A stretch of DNA of 64,000 nucleotides from Streptomyces sp. TBY4 (GTDB lineage: Bacteria; Actinomycetota; Actinomycetes; Streptomycetales; Streptomycetaceae): contig NZ_JANAVF010000013.1 in assembly GCF_024213195.1 (NCBI RefSeq), positions 176,040 through 240,039 of the forward strand, written 5' to 3'. This document shows positions 47,113-54,750 of the stretch, in pieces (positions within the stretch are counted from its first letter, which is position 1; each line of letters begins with the position of its first letter). Under the pieces are notes generated by a model, which saw only the letters and a program-made list of their open reading frames with translations, was not told the DNA's origin and ran no database searches. A program made the translations under genes and the position numbers.

Positions 47113-47454
47113 ATGACCAACAATTTCGGACTCGCTGATGACCCGGTAAAGCAGGCACTGAACAAGATCTCGGAGACCGCCGACAGCGTCACCCGGCAGT
47201 CCCGCGAGCTGGCGGACATCCTCGCCACCGTCAGCGCCGGCTGGACCGGTGTGGGCGCGTCGGGGTTCACCTCCGCGCAGACCGTCGTCAACGAGGACCA
47301 CGACGAGATCCGCCGGCTGCTCGGTGTCCTGCACAACGCGGTCGCGCAGACCAAGAACCTGAGCAACGCACAGGACGACGACGTGGTCGCGGCGTTCCAG
47401 ACGGTCAAGGCCGCCAGCGGCGGCGGCAACACCTCCGCCCTGAACGGGATCTGA
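47113..47454 (+). CDS. WXG100-family secreted ESX protein (first of pair)
   Basis: This 113-residue helical-hairpin protein has the WTG motif at 44-46 between two helices. The length and the immediately following second WXG100 gene mark it as one partner of the EsxA/EsxB heterodimer exported by the ESX machine; which partner it is I cannot fix from sequence. ATG at 47113 has GAGGAG nine bases upstream. It lacks the C-terminal YxxxD signal that its partner has. Confidence 0.92.
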   Translation: MTNNFGLADDPVKQALNKISETADSVTRQSRELADILATVSAGWTGVGASGFTSAQTVVNEDHDEIRRLLGVLHNAVAQTKNLSNAQDDDVVAAFQTVKAASGGGNTSALNGI

Positions 47455-47503
47455 CCCGCTTCCCCACCCACCTGCCCATCAGCCCCGTGCGAAGGAGAAG
47501 AGC

Positions 47504-47812
47504 ATGACCGCGAACAACGGGCACACCAAGGTCCAGTACGAGAGCGTCCAGGTGATGGCGGACCGCATCCGCATCGTCTCGGACAACATCAAGAAGGACC
47601 TCGACGAGATGGGCGCGGCCCTGACGGTCGTCACCGACACCTGGGACGGCGAGGCGCACCTCCAGTACGTCGAGCTGCAGCGCAAGTACAACGCCAAGGC
47701 CGACCACATGCGCGCCACGCTGCGCCAGGTCGCGGACCTGATCGAGCGCGGCAAGAACGACTACCGCGCCACCGACGTGAAGGCCTCGCGCCTGTTCACC
47801 GAGGCCTACTAG
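47504..47812 (+). CDS. WXG100-family secreted ESX protein (second of pair, with YxxxD signal)
   Basis: This 102-residue helical hairpin has WDG at 47-49 and a C-terminal export signal YRATD (Y87, D91) matching YxxxD/E. In mycobacterial ESX that signal is carried by the CFP-10-like partner and is read by EccC. GAAGGAGAAG precedes the ATG. It is followed by a strong terminator, so the WXG100 pair ends this operon. Confidence 0.93.
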   Translation: MTANNGHTKVQYESVQVMADRIRIVSDNIKKDLDEMGAALTVVTDTWDGEAHLQYVELQRKYNAKADHMRATLRQVADLIERGKNDYRATDVKASRLFTEAY

Positions 47813-47831
47813 GCCCGCGGTACCGCGAAGC

Positions 47832-47868
47832 AAGGAGGGGCGCGCCCGCACCGGGCGCGCCCCTCCTT
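47832..47868. terminator. 17-bp perfect bidirectional terminator between the WXG100 genes and bldB
   Basis: Arms 47832-47848 and 47852-47868 are perfectly complementary with loop CAC. It lies between convergent genes. Confidence 0.85.
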
Positions 47869-47882
47869 CGCGTGTACGGGGC

Positions 47883-48128
47883 CTAGCGCGGATCCCGGTC
47901 GAGATCGAACTCCCCGTCCCTGGCCCCGAGTACGAACGCCTCCCACTCGGCCGCGGTGTAGCGCAGCACCGTGTCACGGTCCAGCGAGGACCGCATCGCC
48001 ACCGCTCCCTCGGGCAGCCGGGCGATCTCGACCCGCTCCTCGTCGGGAGAGGTGCCGGGCGGGCCCTCCCACTCGACGCCGCTGATGTCGAGCCCGTACA
48101 GCTCGTCCTTCTCCTGCTGGGTGCCCAT
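47883..48128 (-). CDS. bldB: BldB-type developmental regulator (DUF397 family)
   Basis: This 81-residue protein is of the DUF397 family, with RSSLDRDTVLRYTAAEWEAF-type core and an acidic C-terminal end (ARDGEFDLDRD). The start MGTQQEKDELY and the position inside the ESX locus match BldB, a small dimeric protein needed for aerial growth and antibiotic production in Streptomyces; its mechanism is not settled. GGGAGAGG lies six bases before the ATG, and a GATAAT box on the minus strand at 48169-48164 could be its -10. It is convergent with the WXG100 operon and lies downstream of eccC on the same strand. Confidence 0.88.
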   Translation of the reverse strand: MGTQQEKDELYGLDISGVEWEGPPGTSPDEERVEIARLPEGAVAMRSSLDRDTVLRYTAAEWEAFVLGARDGEFDLDRDPR

Positions 48129-48248
48129 GCGCGGCCTCTCCCTCGGTGGTGCGGTCCCTGCCGATTATCGACGCTGACCAGCCGCGCGCGGGAGGCTTTC
48201 CGGAACCCTCCCGGACGCCCGGCCCCGCACCCCGGCCGGCGTCCCGCG

Positions 48249-51200
48249 CTACAGCCCCGGCATCCGCCCGATCTGGATCAGCGAGGTCCCGCGCTTGCGC
48301 GAGACGAAGGAGGCCCGGCCCGGCGGCATGGGACGCGGCCGCACGCTGCCGACCAGATCCCCCTCGGACGGATCGCCCGACAGCACCACGCCCTGCGCGC
48401 CCAGCTCCTTGATCCGCTGCATGAACGGCTCGTACAGCGCCCGCGAGGCCCCGGCCGAGCTGCGCGCGATGATGAAGCGCACCCCCGTGTCCCGGGCGAA
48501 CGGCAGGAACTCCACCAGCTGCGCCAGCGGATTGCCCTGACTCGTGGCCACCAGGTCGAAGTCGTCGATGATGATGAACACGTCCGGGCCCGTCCACCAG
48601 CTGCGGTCGCGCAGCTGCTGCGGGGTGACGTCCTGCGGGGGCTGGCGCCGGGCGAACACCCCGGCCAGCGCCTCCATGTGCATCTGCAGGGAGCTCGCCA
48701 TCGGCGCGTACTCCAGCAGGTGCTCCTCCGGCAGTGCACCGAGCAGGCCGCGCCGGTAGTCGCCGACCACCAGCCGTGCCCGGTCCGGGCCGTACCGCTC
48801 CGAGATCCGCTGCGCGATGAGCCGCAGCAGGTTCGTCTTGCCCGACTCGCTCTCGCCGAACACGAGGAGGAAGGGGTCGGTCTCGAAGTCGACGAACACC
48901 GGCTCCAGCTCGGTCTCGTCGATGCCGATCGCGATCCCGCGCTCCGGGTACTCCCCGCCCTTGGGGAGCTGGTCCGCGTGGAGCAGCCGCGGCAGCAGCC
49001 GTACGCCGGGGGCCGCCTGGCCCGTCCAGCCCTGCTTCACGGCGTCCACGAAGGCGGCCGTCGCCTCCGACAGGTCCTCCGCCGCGTGCGAGCCGTCCAC
49101 CCGCGGCAGCGCGCCCAGGAAGTGCAGCTTCTCCGCGACCTGGCCGCGGCCCGGCATCCCCGCCGGGACGTTCGCCGCCACCTTGCGGTCGAACTCGGAG
49201 TCCATGACATCGCCGAGGCGCAGCTCCAGCCGGCTGAGGATCTGGTCCTTCAGCGCGGCCCGGACCTCCATGTACCGGGCGACCGTGATCACCACGTGGA
49301 TGCCGTATCCCAGTCCGCGGGACGCGATGTCCGTGACGACCTGCTCCAGGGCCTCGTACTCGCCCCGGAAGCCGCCCCAGCCGTCGACGACCAGGAACAC
49401 GTCGCCCCAGGCCTCCCCGGGCAGCTCGCCCGCGGCCCGCCGGCGCCGGTAGGTGCCGATCGAGTCGATGCCGTTCGCGCGGAAGAACTCCTCGCGCCGG
49501 CGCAGCACCCCGGCCACCTCCGCGACCGTGCGCCGCACCCGCTCCGGGTCCAGCCGGGAGGCGATCCCGCCCACGTGCGGCAGCTCGGCGAGCGAGGACA
49601 GCCCGCCGCCGCCGAAGTCCAGCCCGTAGAACTGCACCTCGCGCGGGGTGTGCGTCAGCGCGAAGGAGGAGATCAGCGTCCGCATCAGCGTGGACTTGCC
49701 CGACTGCGGACCGCCGACCACCATCATGTGGCCCGCCGCACCCGAGAAGTCCCGGTACAGCACCTCGCGCCGCTGCTCGAACGGCTTGTCGATGAGCCCG
49801 AGCGGTACGACCAGCCCGCCCGGCCGCGTGTACCCCTCGGCGTGCAGCCCGCGCTCCGCGCTCGGCGCCAGCGCCGGCAGCAGCTGGTCCAACGGCGGAG
49901 CCTGGTCCAGCGGCGGCAGCCACACCTGGTGCGCCGGCACCCCCTGCCCCTCCAGCCGGCCCACGATCACGTCCAGCACCGTGTCCGCCAGCGCGTCGTC
50001 GCCCTGCGCGGCCCGCGCCTCCTGCTCCGCCCGCGCCGACAGGTACGCCGGGTCCGGAGCCGCGTACACCACGGGCACCGGCGCCGCCGTGAACAGCACC
50101 GGCCGACGCTCCACCGGGAACAGCCCCACCGACAGGTCCGGCCCGCCCGAGCGGTAGGTGCCCGAGACGTACGCCGCCTTGAAGCGCGTCATCTCGTCCG
50201 TACCGAACTTCAGGTACCCCGAACCGGGCACCGACGGCAGGTGGTAGGCGTCCGGCACGCCGATCGCGGTCCGCGACTCCGCCGCCGAGAAGGTCCGCAG
50301 ACCGATCCGGTACGACAGGTACGTGTCCAGCCCGCGCAGCTTTCCCTCCTCCAGCCGCTGCGAGGCCAGCAGCAGGTGCACGCCCAGCGACCGGCCGATG
50401 CGGCCGATCTGGATGAACATGTCGATGAAGTCCGGCTTCGCCGTCAGCAGCTCGGAGAACTCGTCGATGACCAGCACCAGCGAGGCCAGCGGCTCCAGCG
50501 GAGCACCCGCCGCGCGGGCCTTCTCGTAGTCGTGGATGTTCGCGTAGTTGCCCGCCGAACGCAGCAGCTCCTGGCGGCGCTGCAGCTCGCCGCGGATCGA
50601 GTCGCCCATCCGGTCCACGAGCGTGAGGTCGTCCGCCAGGTTGGTGATGACCGCCGCGACGTGCGGCATCTGCCCCATCCCGGTGAAGGTCGCACCGCCC
50701 TTGAAGTCCGCGAGTACGAAGTTCAGCGTCTCCGAGGTGTGCGTGACGGCCAGCCCCAGCACCAGCGTGCGCAGCAGCTCCGACTTGCCCGAACCGGTCG
50801 CGCCCACGCACAGCCCGTGCGGGCCCATGCCCTCCTGCGCGGCCTCCTTCAGGTCCAGCATCACCGGGGAGCCGTCCTCGCCGACCCCGATCGGCACGCG
50901 CAGCCGCTCACCGGCGGAGCGCGGCCGCCAGGTCCGGGCCACGTCCACGGCGGCCGCGTCGCCCAGGTTCAGCAGGTCGGTGAAGTCCAGGTTGGCCAGC
51001 AGCGGCTCGTCCTCGTCCCCGCCGCCCGTCCGCAGCGGCGCCAGCTGCCGGGCCAGCGCCTCCGCCGCCGGCAGCGACAGGGTGTCCGGCAGACCCTCGT
51101 AGGCGAAGCCCGCCCCCGACTCCAGCCGCAGCCGCCCCGGCCGCACCACGACCGACAGCCCGCCGCGCGCCTCGTCCAGCTCGCCCGCCACCACCTCGAC

Positions 51201-52232
51201 GACGGTGACCCCCTGCAGCCCCTCGGCCGCCGCGAACACCGAGTCCGGCGGCACCAGACCGCCACGGGAACCGGAGTCCAGTACGAGGACCACGTGCGGC
51301 TGGTCCAGCACCGGGGAGCCCTCCCGGCTGAACCGGGGCCGCCCCTCCAGCCGCGGGGCGAGCAGCCCCTCCAGCTCACCGATGTCGTCGCCGAACAGCC
51401 GCTTCGTGCCCGCCCCGTCGATCTGGCCCGGCACCTGGGTGTGCGGCAGCCACTTCACCCAGTCCCACTCCGCCACCGCGCCCGGCGCCGCCACCACGGC
51501 CACCATCAGGTCCTCGGGGGAGTGCAGCGTGGCCAGTTGCGCCACCAGCGCCCGCGCGGTGCCCCGCGCCGACTCCGGCTCCCCGGAGACCGTCACGTGG
51601 TAGAACGCCCGCAGCGACACCGCCATCGGCAGCCCGTCCAGCGAGGAGTGCACCCTCAGGAAACGCTGCATGGCACCCGCCGTCAGCGGCTCCAGCTCGT
51701 CCACCGGCGCCGTGTCCGGAGCCACCAGCGGGGTCGCCAGGCGCTGCGCGCCCAGCCCCAGCCGGGCCTGCCCGAAGTCCGGGTCGCCGACCCGCCGCTC
51801 CCACAGCCGCGAACCCTCGGCCACCACCGACCACAACTGCTCCGGAGCCGGGTGCAGGTACAGCTGCGCGTCGCGCTGGGCCCGCGCGGTCCTGCGTACC
51901 TGACGGCGGGTTTGAGCCAGGTACTTGAGGTAGTCCCGCCGGACATCGGCCATTTGCCCCTGTGTACCGCGCCGGTGCCGCATCAGCTGGGCCACCAGCA
52001 TGCCCACCGTCGACACCATCATCAGCACGCCCATGATGCGCATGAACGGCGCGGCACCCGGCATGAAGAAGAAGACGGCCGACGAACCCATCCCGAGCAT
52101 CGGGAGGAGCTGCATCAGCACGCCCTCCTGCTGCCCCCGGGGAAGTTCCGGCGGCGCCTCCAGCCTCAGTTCGTCCGAAGGCACTTCGGGCGGCAGCGAC
52201 CGGGGCGGACGTTTGACGACGATCTGGCTCAC
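48249..52232 (-). CDS. eccC: Type VII secretion ATPase EccC (fused EccCa-EccCb)
   Basis: This is the 1327-residue motor of the ESX system. Two N-terminal transmembrane helices (about 40-85) are followed by a connecting domain and three FtsK/SpoIIIE-type ATPase domains. The Walker A sequences are GATGSGKS (K483), GGPQSGKS (K846) and GESESGKT (K1132). The Walker B of domain 1 is VLVIDEF; in domain 2 it is VFLVVDGW and in domain 3 VFIIIDDF, both lacking the usual catalytic Glu, as known for EccC. Substrates bind the last domain through YxxxD/E signals such as that in the second WXG100 protein. The GTG at 52232 matches the conserved start; ribosome-binding site is weak. It is divergent from eccD. 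Confidence 0.96.
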   Translation of the reverse strand: MSQIVVKRPPRSLPPEVPSDELRLEAPPELPRGQQEGVLMQLLPMLGMGSSAVFFFMPGAAPFMRIMGVLMMVSTVGMLVAQLMRHRRGTQGQMADVRRDYLKYLAQTRRQVRRTARAQRDAQLYLHPAPEQLWSVVAEGSRLWERRVGDPDFGQARLGLGAQRLATPLVAPDTAPVDELEPLTAGAMQRFLRVHSSLDGLPMAVSLRAFYHVTVSGEPESARGTARALVAQLATLHSPEDLMVAVVAAPGAVAEWDWVKWLPHTQVPGQIDGAGTKRLFGDDIGELEGLLAPRLEGRPRFSREGSPVLDQPHVVLVLDSGSRGGLVPPDSVFAAAEGLQGVTVVEVVAGELDEARGGLSVVVRPGRLRLESGAGFAYEGLPDTLSLPAAEALARQLAPLRTGGGDEDEPLLANLDFTDLLNLGDAAAVDVARTWRPRSAGERLRVPIGVGEDGSPVMLDLKEAAQEGMGPHGLCVGATGSGKSELLRTLVLGLAVTHTSETLNFVLADFKGGATFTGMGQMPHVAAVITNLADDLTLVDRMGDSIRGELQRRQELLRSAGNYANIHDYEKARAAGAPLEPLASLVLVIDEFSELLTAKPDFIDMFIQIGRIGRSLGVHLLLASQRLEEGKLRGLDTYLSYRIGLRTFSAAESRTAIGVPDAYHLPSVPGSGYLKFGTDEMTRFKAAYVSGTYRSGGPDLSVGLFPVERRPVLFTAAPVPVVYAAPDPAYLSARAEQEARAAQGDDALADTVLDVIVGRLEGQGVPAHQVWLPPLDQAPPLDQLLPALAPSAERGLHAEGYTRPGGLVVPLGLIDKPFEQRREVLYRDFSGAAGHMMVVGGPQSGKSTLMRTLISSFALTHTPREVQFYGLDFGGGGLSSLAELPHVGGIASRLDPERVRRTVAEVAGVLRRREEFFRANGIDSIGTYRRRRAAGELPGEAWGDVFLVVDGWGGFRGEYEALEQVVTDIASRGLGYGIHVVITVARYMEVRAALKDQILSRLELRLGDVMDSEFDRKVAANVPAGMPGRGQVAEKLHFLGALPRVDGSHAAEDLSEATAAFVDAVKQGWTGQAAPGVRLLPRLLHADQLPKGGEYPERGIAIGIDETELEPVFVDFETDPFLLVFGESESGKTNLLRLIAQRISERYGPDRARLVVGDYRRGLLGALPEEHLLEYAPMASSLQMHMEALAGVFARRQPPQDVTPQQLRDRSWWTGPDVFIIIDDFDLVATSQGNPLAQLVEFLPFARDTGVRFIIARSSAGASRALYEPFMQRIKELGAQGVVLSGDPSEGDLVGSVRPRPMPPGRASFVSRKRGTSLIQIGRMPGL

Positions 52233-52329
52233 CGGAGCATCAATCCCTCGAAAACAGACGGGACGTCGCAACCGGCGCCCTCAAGTCCCGGGCGCGAAGG
52301 GGGTCTCCTCCGCAGAGAGGTGATCCTAC

Positions 52330-52361
52330 TTGCCGACAGTCACCGGCCCTCCCGGTAGGGT
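52330..52361 (+). promoter_or_regulatory. Candidate promoter of eccD
   Basis: TTGCCG (52330-52335), 20 bases, TAGGGT (52356-52361), about 120 bases before eccD. The same layout and the same -10 precede eccE. The rest of the 246-base eccC-eccD gap shows no gene. Confidence 0.4.
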
Positions 52362-52478
52362 GGCGCGCGCGGCATGCGCATCCGCGAATCGGCCGCGCAC
52401 CGCCGGGCGGACCACCGCCACCGGCGCGACCGCACCCACGCACGCACACCAGCGCACACACCCACCGGGGGGCATCAG

Positions 52479-53993
52479 GTGAACACCGCCGAGGCGACCG
52501 GCTTCCGCAGGGTCACCGTCGTGGCTCCCGACAGCCGCATAGACGTCGCCCTCCCCGAGGACATCGCCGTCGCCGACATCTACCCCGAGCTGCTGCGCCT
52601 CACCGGCCAGACCCAGCCCGTCGGCGCACCCACCGGCTTCCACCTGGTCCTGCGCTCCGGCACCGTCCTCGACGGCGCCCGCACCCTGGCCGCCCAGCAG
52701 GTCCTGGACGGCGAAGTGCTGAGCCTGCGCCCCTTCGCGGAATCCCTGCCGCCCGCCGTCTTCGACGACGTCTCCGACGCCGTCGCCGCAGCCGTGGTGC
52801 GCGACCGCCACCGCTGGAGCGACGACATGCTGCGCGGCGCGGGCCTGACCGGCGCGGCCGTCCTCTTCGTCCTCCTCGGCTTCGTCCTCTGGTACGCCGA
52901 CCCCGTCCTGCACGACATGCACGGACTGCCCGGCATCATCGCCGGCTCCGTCGGCGTGCTCCTCACCGCCGCCGCGGGCGTCCGCGCCCGGGTCTACCGC
53001 GACCGCGGCTCCGCCGTCGCCCTCGGCCTCGCCGCCGTCCCGCACCTGCTGATCGCCGGCTCCGGCCTGATCGCCCCCGCCGCGGGCCAGGGACCCGGCC
53101 GTCTCCAGTTCCTCCTCGGCTGCGTCTGCGTGCTCGTCGCCTCCGTCGCCCTCGTCGCCCTCACCCCGGACGGCGACGCCCCCTTCGTCGCGACCACCTT
53201 CCTCGCCGCCACCGGGACCCTGGCCACCTTCACCGCCATCGCCGCCGACGCCTCCGCGACCTCCGCCGCGGCCGTCTGCGCCCCCGCCGCCATCGGCCTC
53301 GTCGCCTTCCTCCCCGGCCTCTCCGCCCGCTTCGCCCGGCTCCCCATCGGCTACGCCGCCCCGCGCAGCGCCACGGCCGAGTACGAGAGCCCGGACCGCT
53401 ACGAGAGCGACCCCTACAACGAGTACGGTGACCGCTCCGCCACCGACGGCCACGACTCCGGAGCCCCGCTCGACGCCGAGGCCATCGCCGCCCAGGCCCG
53501 CCGCGGCCACGAGATGCTCCTCGGCCTCGTCGGCGGCTGCGCGGCCGTCGCCGTCGGCTCCGCCGCCGTCCTCGGCTTCTCGGACAACACCTGGGCCCGG
53601 CTCCTGGCCCTGGCCACCGGCCTCGCCATGCTCCTGCGCGCCCGCCTCTTCCGCTACACCTCCCAGGTCGCCTGCACCCTCGTGGCCGGGTTCGCCGCCC
53701 TCGGCCTGCTCGTCCTGGGCCTCGCCATGCACCCGCCGGCCGCCCTGCTCCGGGAGCTCGTCCTGTACGGGGACCACAGCGGCCTGGAGATCCGTACGCT
53801 CTGGCTCTCCGCGGCGGTGGCCGCCGGCGCGGCCCTCTTCGCCGGAATTGCATTGGTCATTCCCCGCAAGGGTCTGTCACCCTTCTGGGGGCGGCTGCTC
53901 GACCTCACCGAGGCGGCGGTCCTGCTCAGCCTGGTCCCGCTGGCCCTGGCCGTGCTCGACGTCTACGCCCGGGCCCGCGCTCTCACCAGCTGA
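52479..53993 (+). CDS. eccD: Type VII secretion integral membrane protein EccD
   Basis: This 504-residue protein has an N-terminal ubiquitin-like cytosolic domain (about 1-90, FRRVTVVAPDSRIDVALPED) followed by about eleven transmembrane helices, the architecture of EccD. A charged, Tyr/Asp/Ser-rich loop lies mid-protein (about 300-330). EccD forms the central membrane barrel of the ESX pore. GTG at 52479 lies just after GGGGGGCATCAG; the upstream open frame is His/Arg-rich and unlikely to be coding. It closes the ESX locus. Confidence 0.94.
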   Translation: MNTAEATGFRRVTVVAPDSRIDVALPEDIAVADIYPELLRLTGQTQPVGAPTGFHLVLRSGTVLDGARTLAAQQVLDGEVLSLRPFAESLPPAVFDDVSDAVAAAVVRDRHRWSDDMLRGAGLTGAAVLFVLLGFVLWYADPVLHDMHGLPGIIAGSVGVLLTAAAGVRARVYRDRGSAVALGLAAVPHLLIAGSGLIAPAAGQGPGRLQFLLGCVCVLVASVALVALTPDGDAPFVATTFLAATGTLATFTAIAADASATSAAAVCAPAAIGLVAFLPGLSARFARLPIGYAAPRSATAEYESPDRYESDPYNEYGDRSATDGHDSGAPLDAEAIAAQARRGHEMLLGLVGGCAAVAVGSAAVLGFSDNTWARLLALATGLAMLLRARLFRYTSQVACTLVAGFAALGLLVLGLAMHPPAALLRELVLYGDHSGLEIRTLWLSAAVAAGAALFAGIALVIPRKGLSPFWGRLLDLTEAAVLLSLVPLALAVLDVYARARALTS

Positions 53994-54165
53994 GACGAGG
54001 GGCTGCGGCAGCCTGGTACGCTGTGTGACGGCCGTCTGTGTACGCGCCCCCGGAACCATCCGGAGGCAGCGCTCGACGGACCCCGCCTCCCGAGTTACGG
54101 AAGATCCCCAGAGAATTCGACCTGGGGCACTCGGTGGCTATGAAGACCTATTACGAGGAGTACGC

Positions 54166-54453
54166 GTGCCGCTCGACGCCGCAGTCAAGAAGCAGATCAT
54201 CGCAGAGTTTGGTGCCAAGGAGGGCGACACCGGCTCCCCCGAGGTCCAGGTCGCGATGCTGTCCCGCCGCATCTCGGACCTGACCGAGCACCTGAAGTCG
54301 CACAAGCACGACCACCACTCCCGTCGTGGTCTGCTGATCCTGGTCGGCCAGCGTCGCCGCCTGCTGCAGTACCTGGCCAAGAAGGACATCCAGCGCTTCC
54401 GTACGCTGGTCGAGCGCCTCGGCATCCGCCGCGGTGCGGCCGGCGCCAAGTAA
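54166..54453 (+). CDS. rpsO: 30S ribosomal protein S15
   Basis: This 95-residue protein is S15, with TGSPEVQVAMLSRRI and HKHDHHSRRGLL in the conserved order and a short Arg/Gly-rich end. It binds the central domain of 16S rRNA. GAGGAG lies five bases before the GTG. The 172-base gap after eccD contains a TACGCT box near 54018 but no clear -35. It is followed by a hairpin and pnp, the usual bacterial order. Confidence 0.97.
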   Translation: MPLDAAVKKQIIAEFGAKEGDTGSPEVQVAMLSRRISDLTEHLKSHKHDHHSRRGLLILVGQRRRLLQYLAKKDIQRFRTLVERLGIRRGAAGAK

Positions 54454-54463
54454 AGACGCTGTG

Positions 54464-54500
54464 AAGGGAGCGGTCCCCACATTGAGTGGGCCGCTCCCTT
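54464..54500 (+). promoter_or_regulatory. rpsO-pnp intergenic hairpin (probable RNase III processing site or attenuator)
   Basis: AAGGGAGCGG pairs with CCGCTCCCTT and, past a two-base bulge, CCCAC pairs with GTGGG; the loop is ATTGA. An RNase III-cut hairpin lies at this place in several bacteria, including Streptomyces as I recall. The 297-base gap also holds a 6-bp GCGA-loop hairpin at 54548-54563 and a hairpin at 54696-54724 that touches the first pnp ribosome-binding site. Confidence 0.7.
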
Positions 54501-54750
54501 TGCTGTACGTGCGCGACGTACCGGACGCTTTGTAGTCTGGAAGCGTCCGCGTCGCGAGACGCGCACAACTGAAGAGGAGGAGCGCCCTCCCTACGCCGCC
54601 GGTCCTCGGTAGTGGCATCCGGAAAGCCCGTACGCGGCTTCGCCCGGCTGCTTCGATCGAAGACCGGCCCGCACGCAAGGAGCGCTTCTCCGCAACCGTC
54701 CACCACCACACGGGTGGCGGACGGAGACGACGAAAATGGAGAAAACGCTA

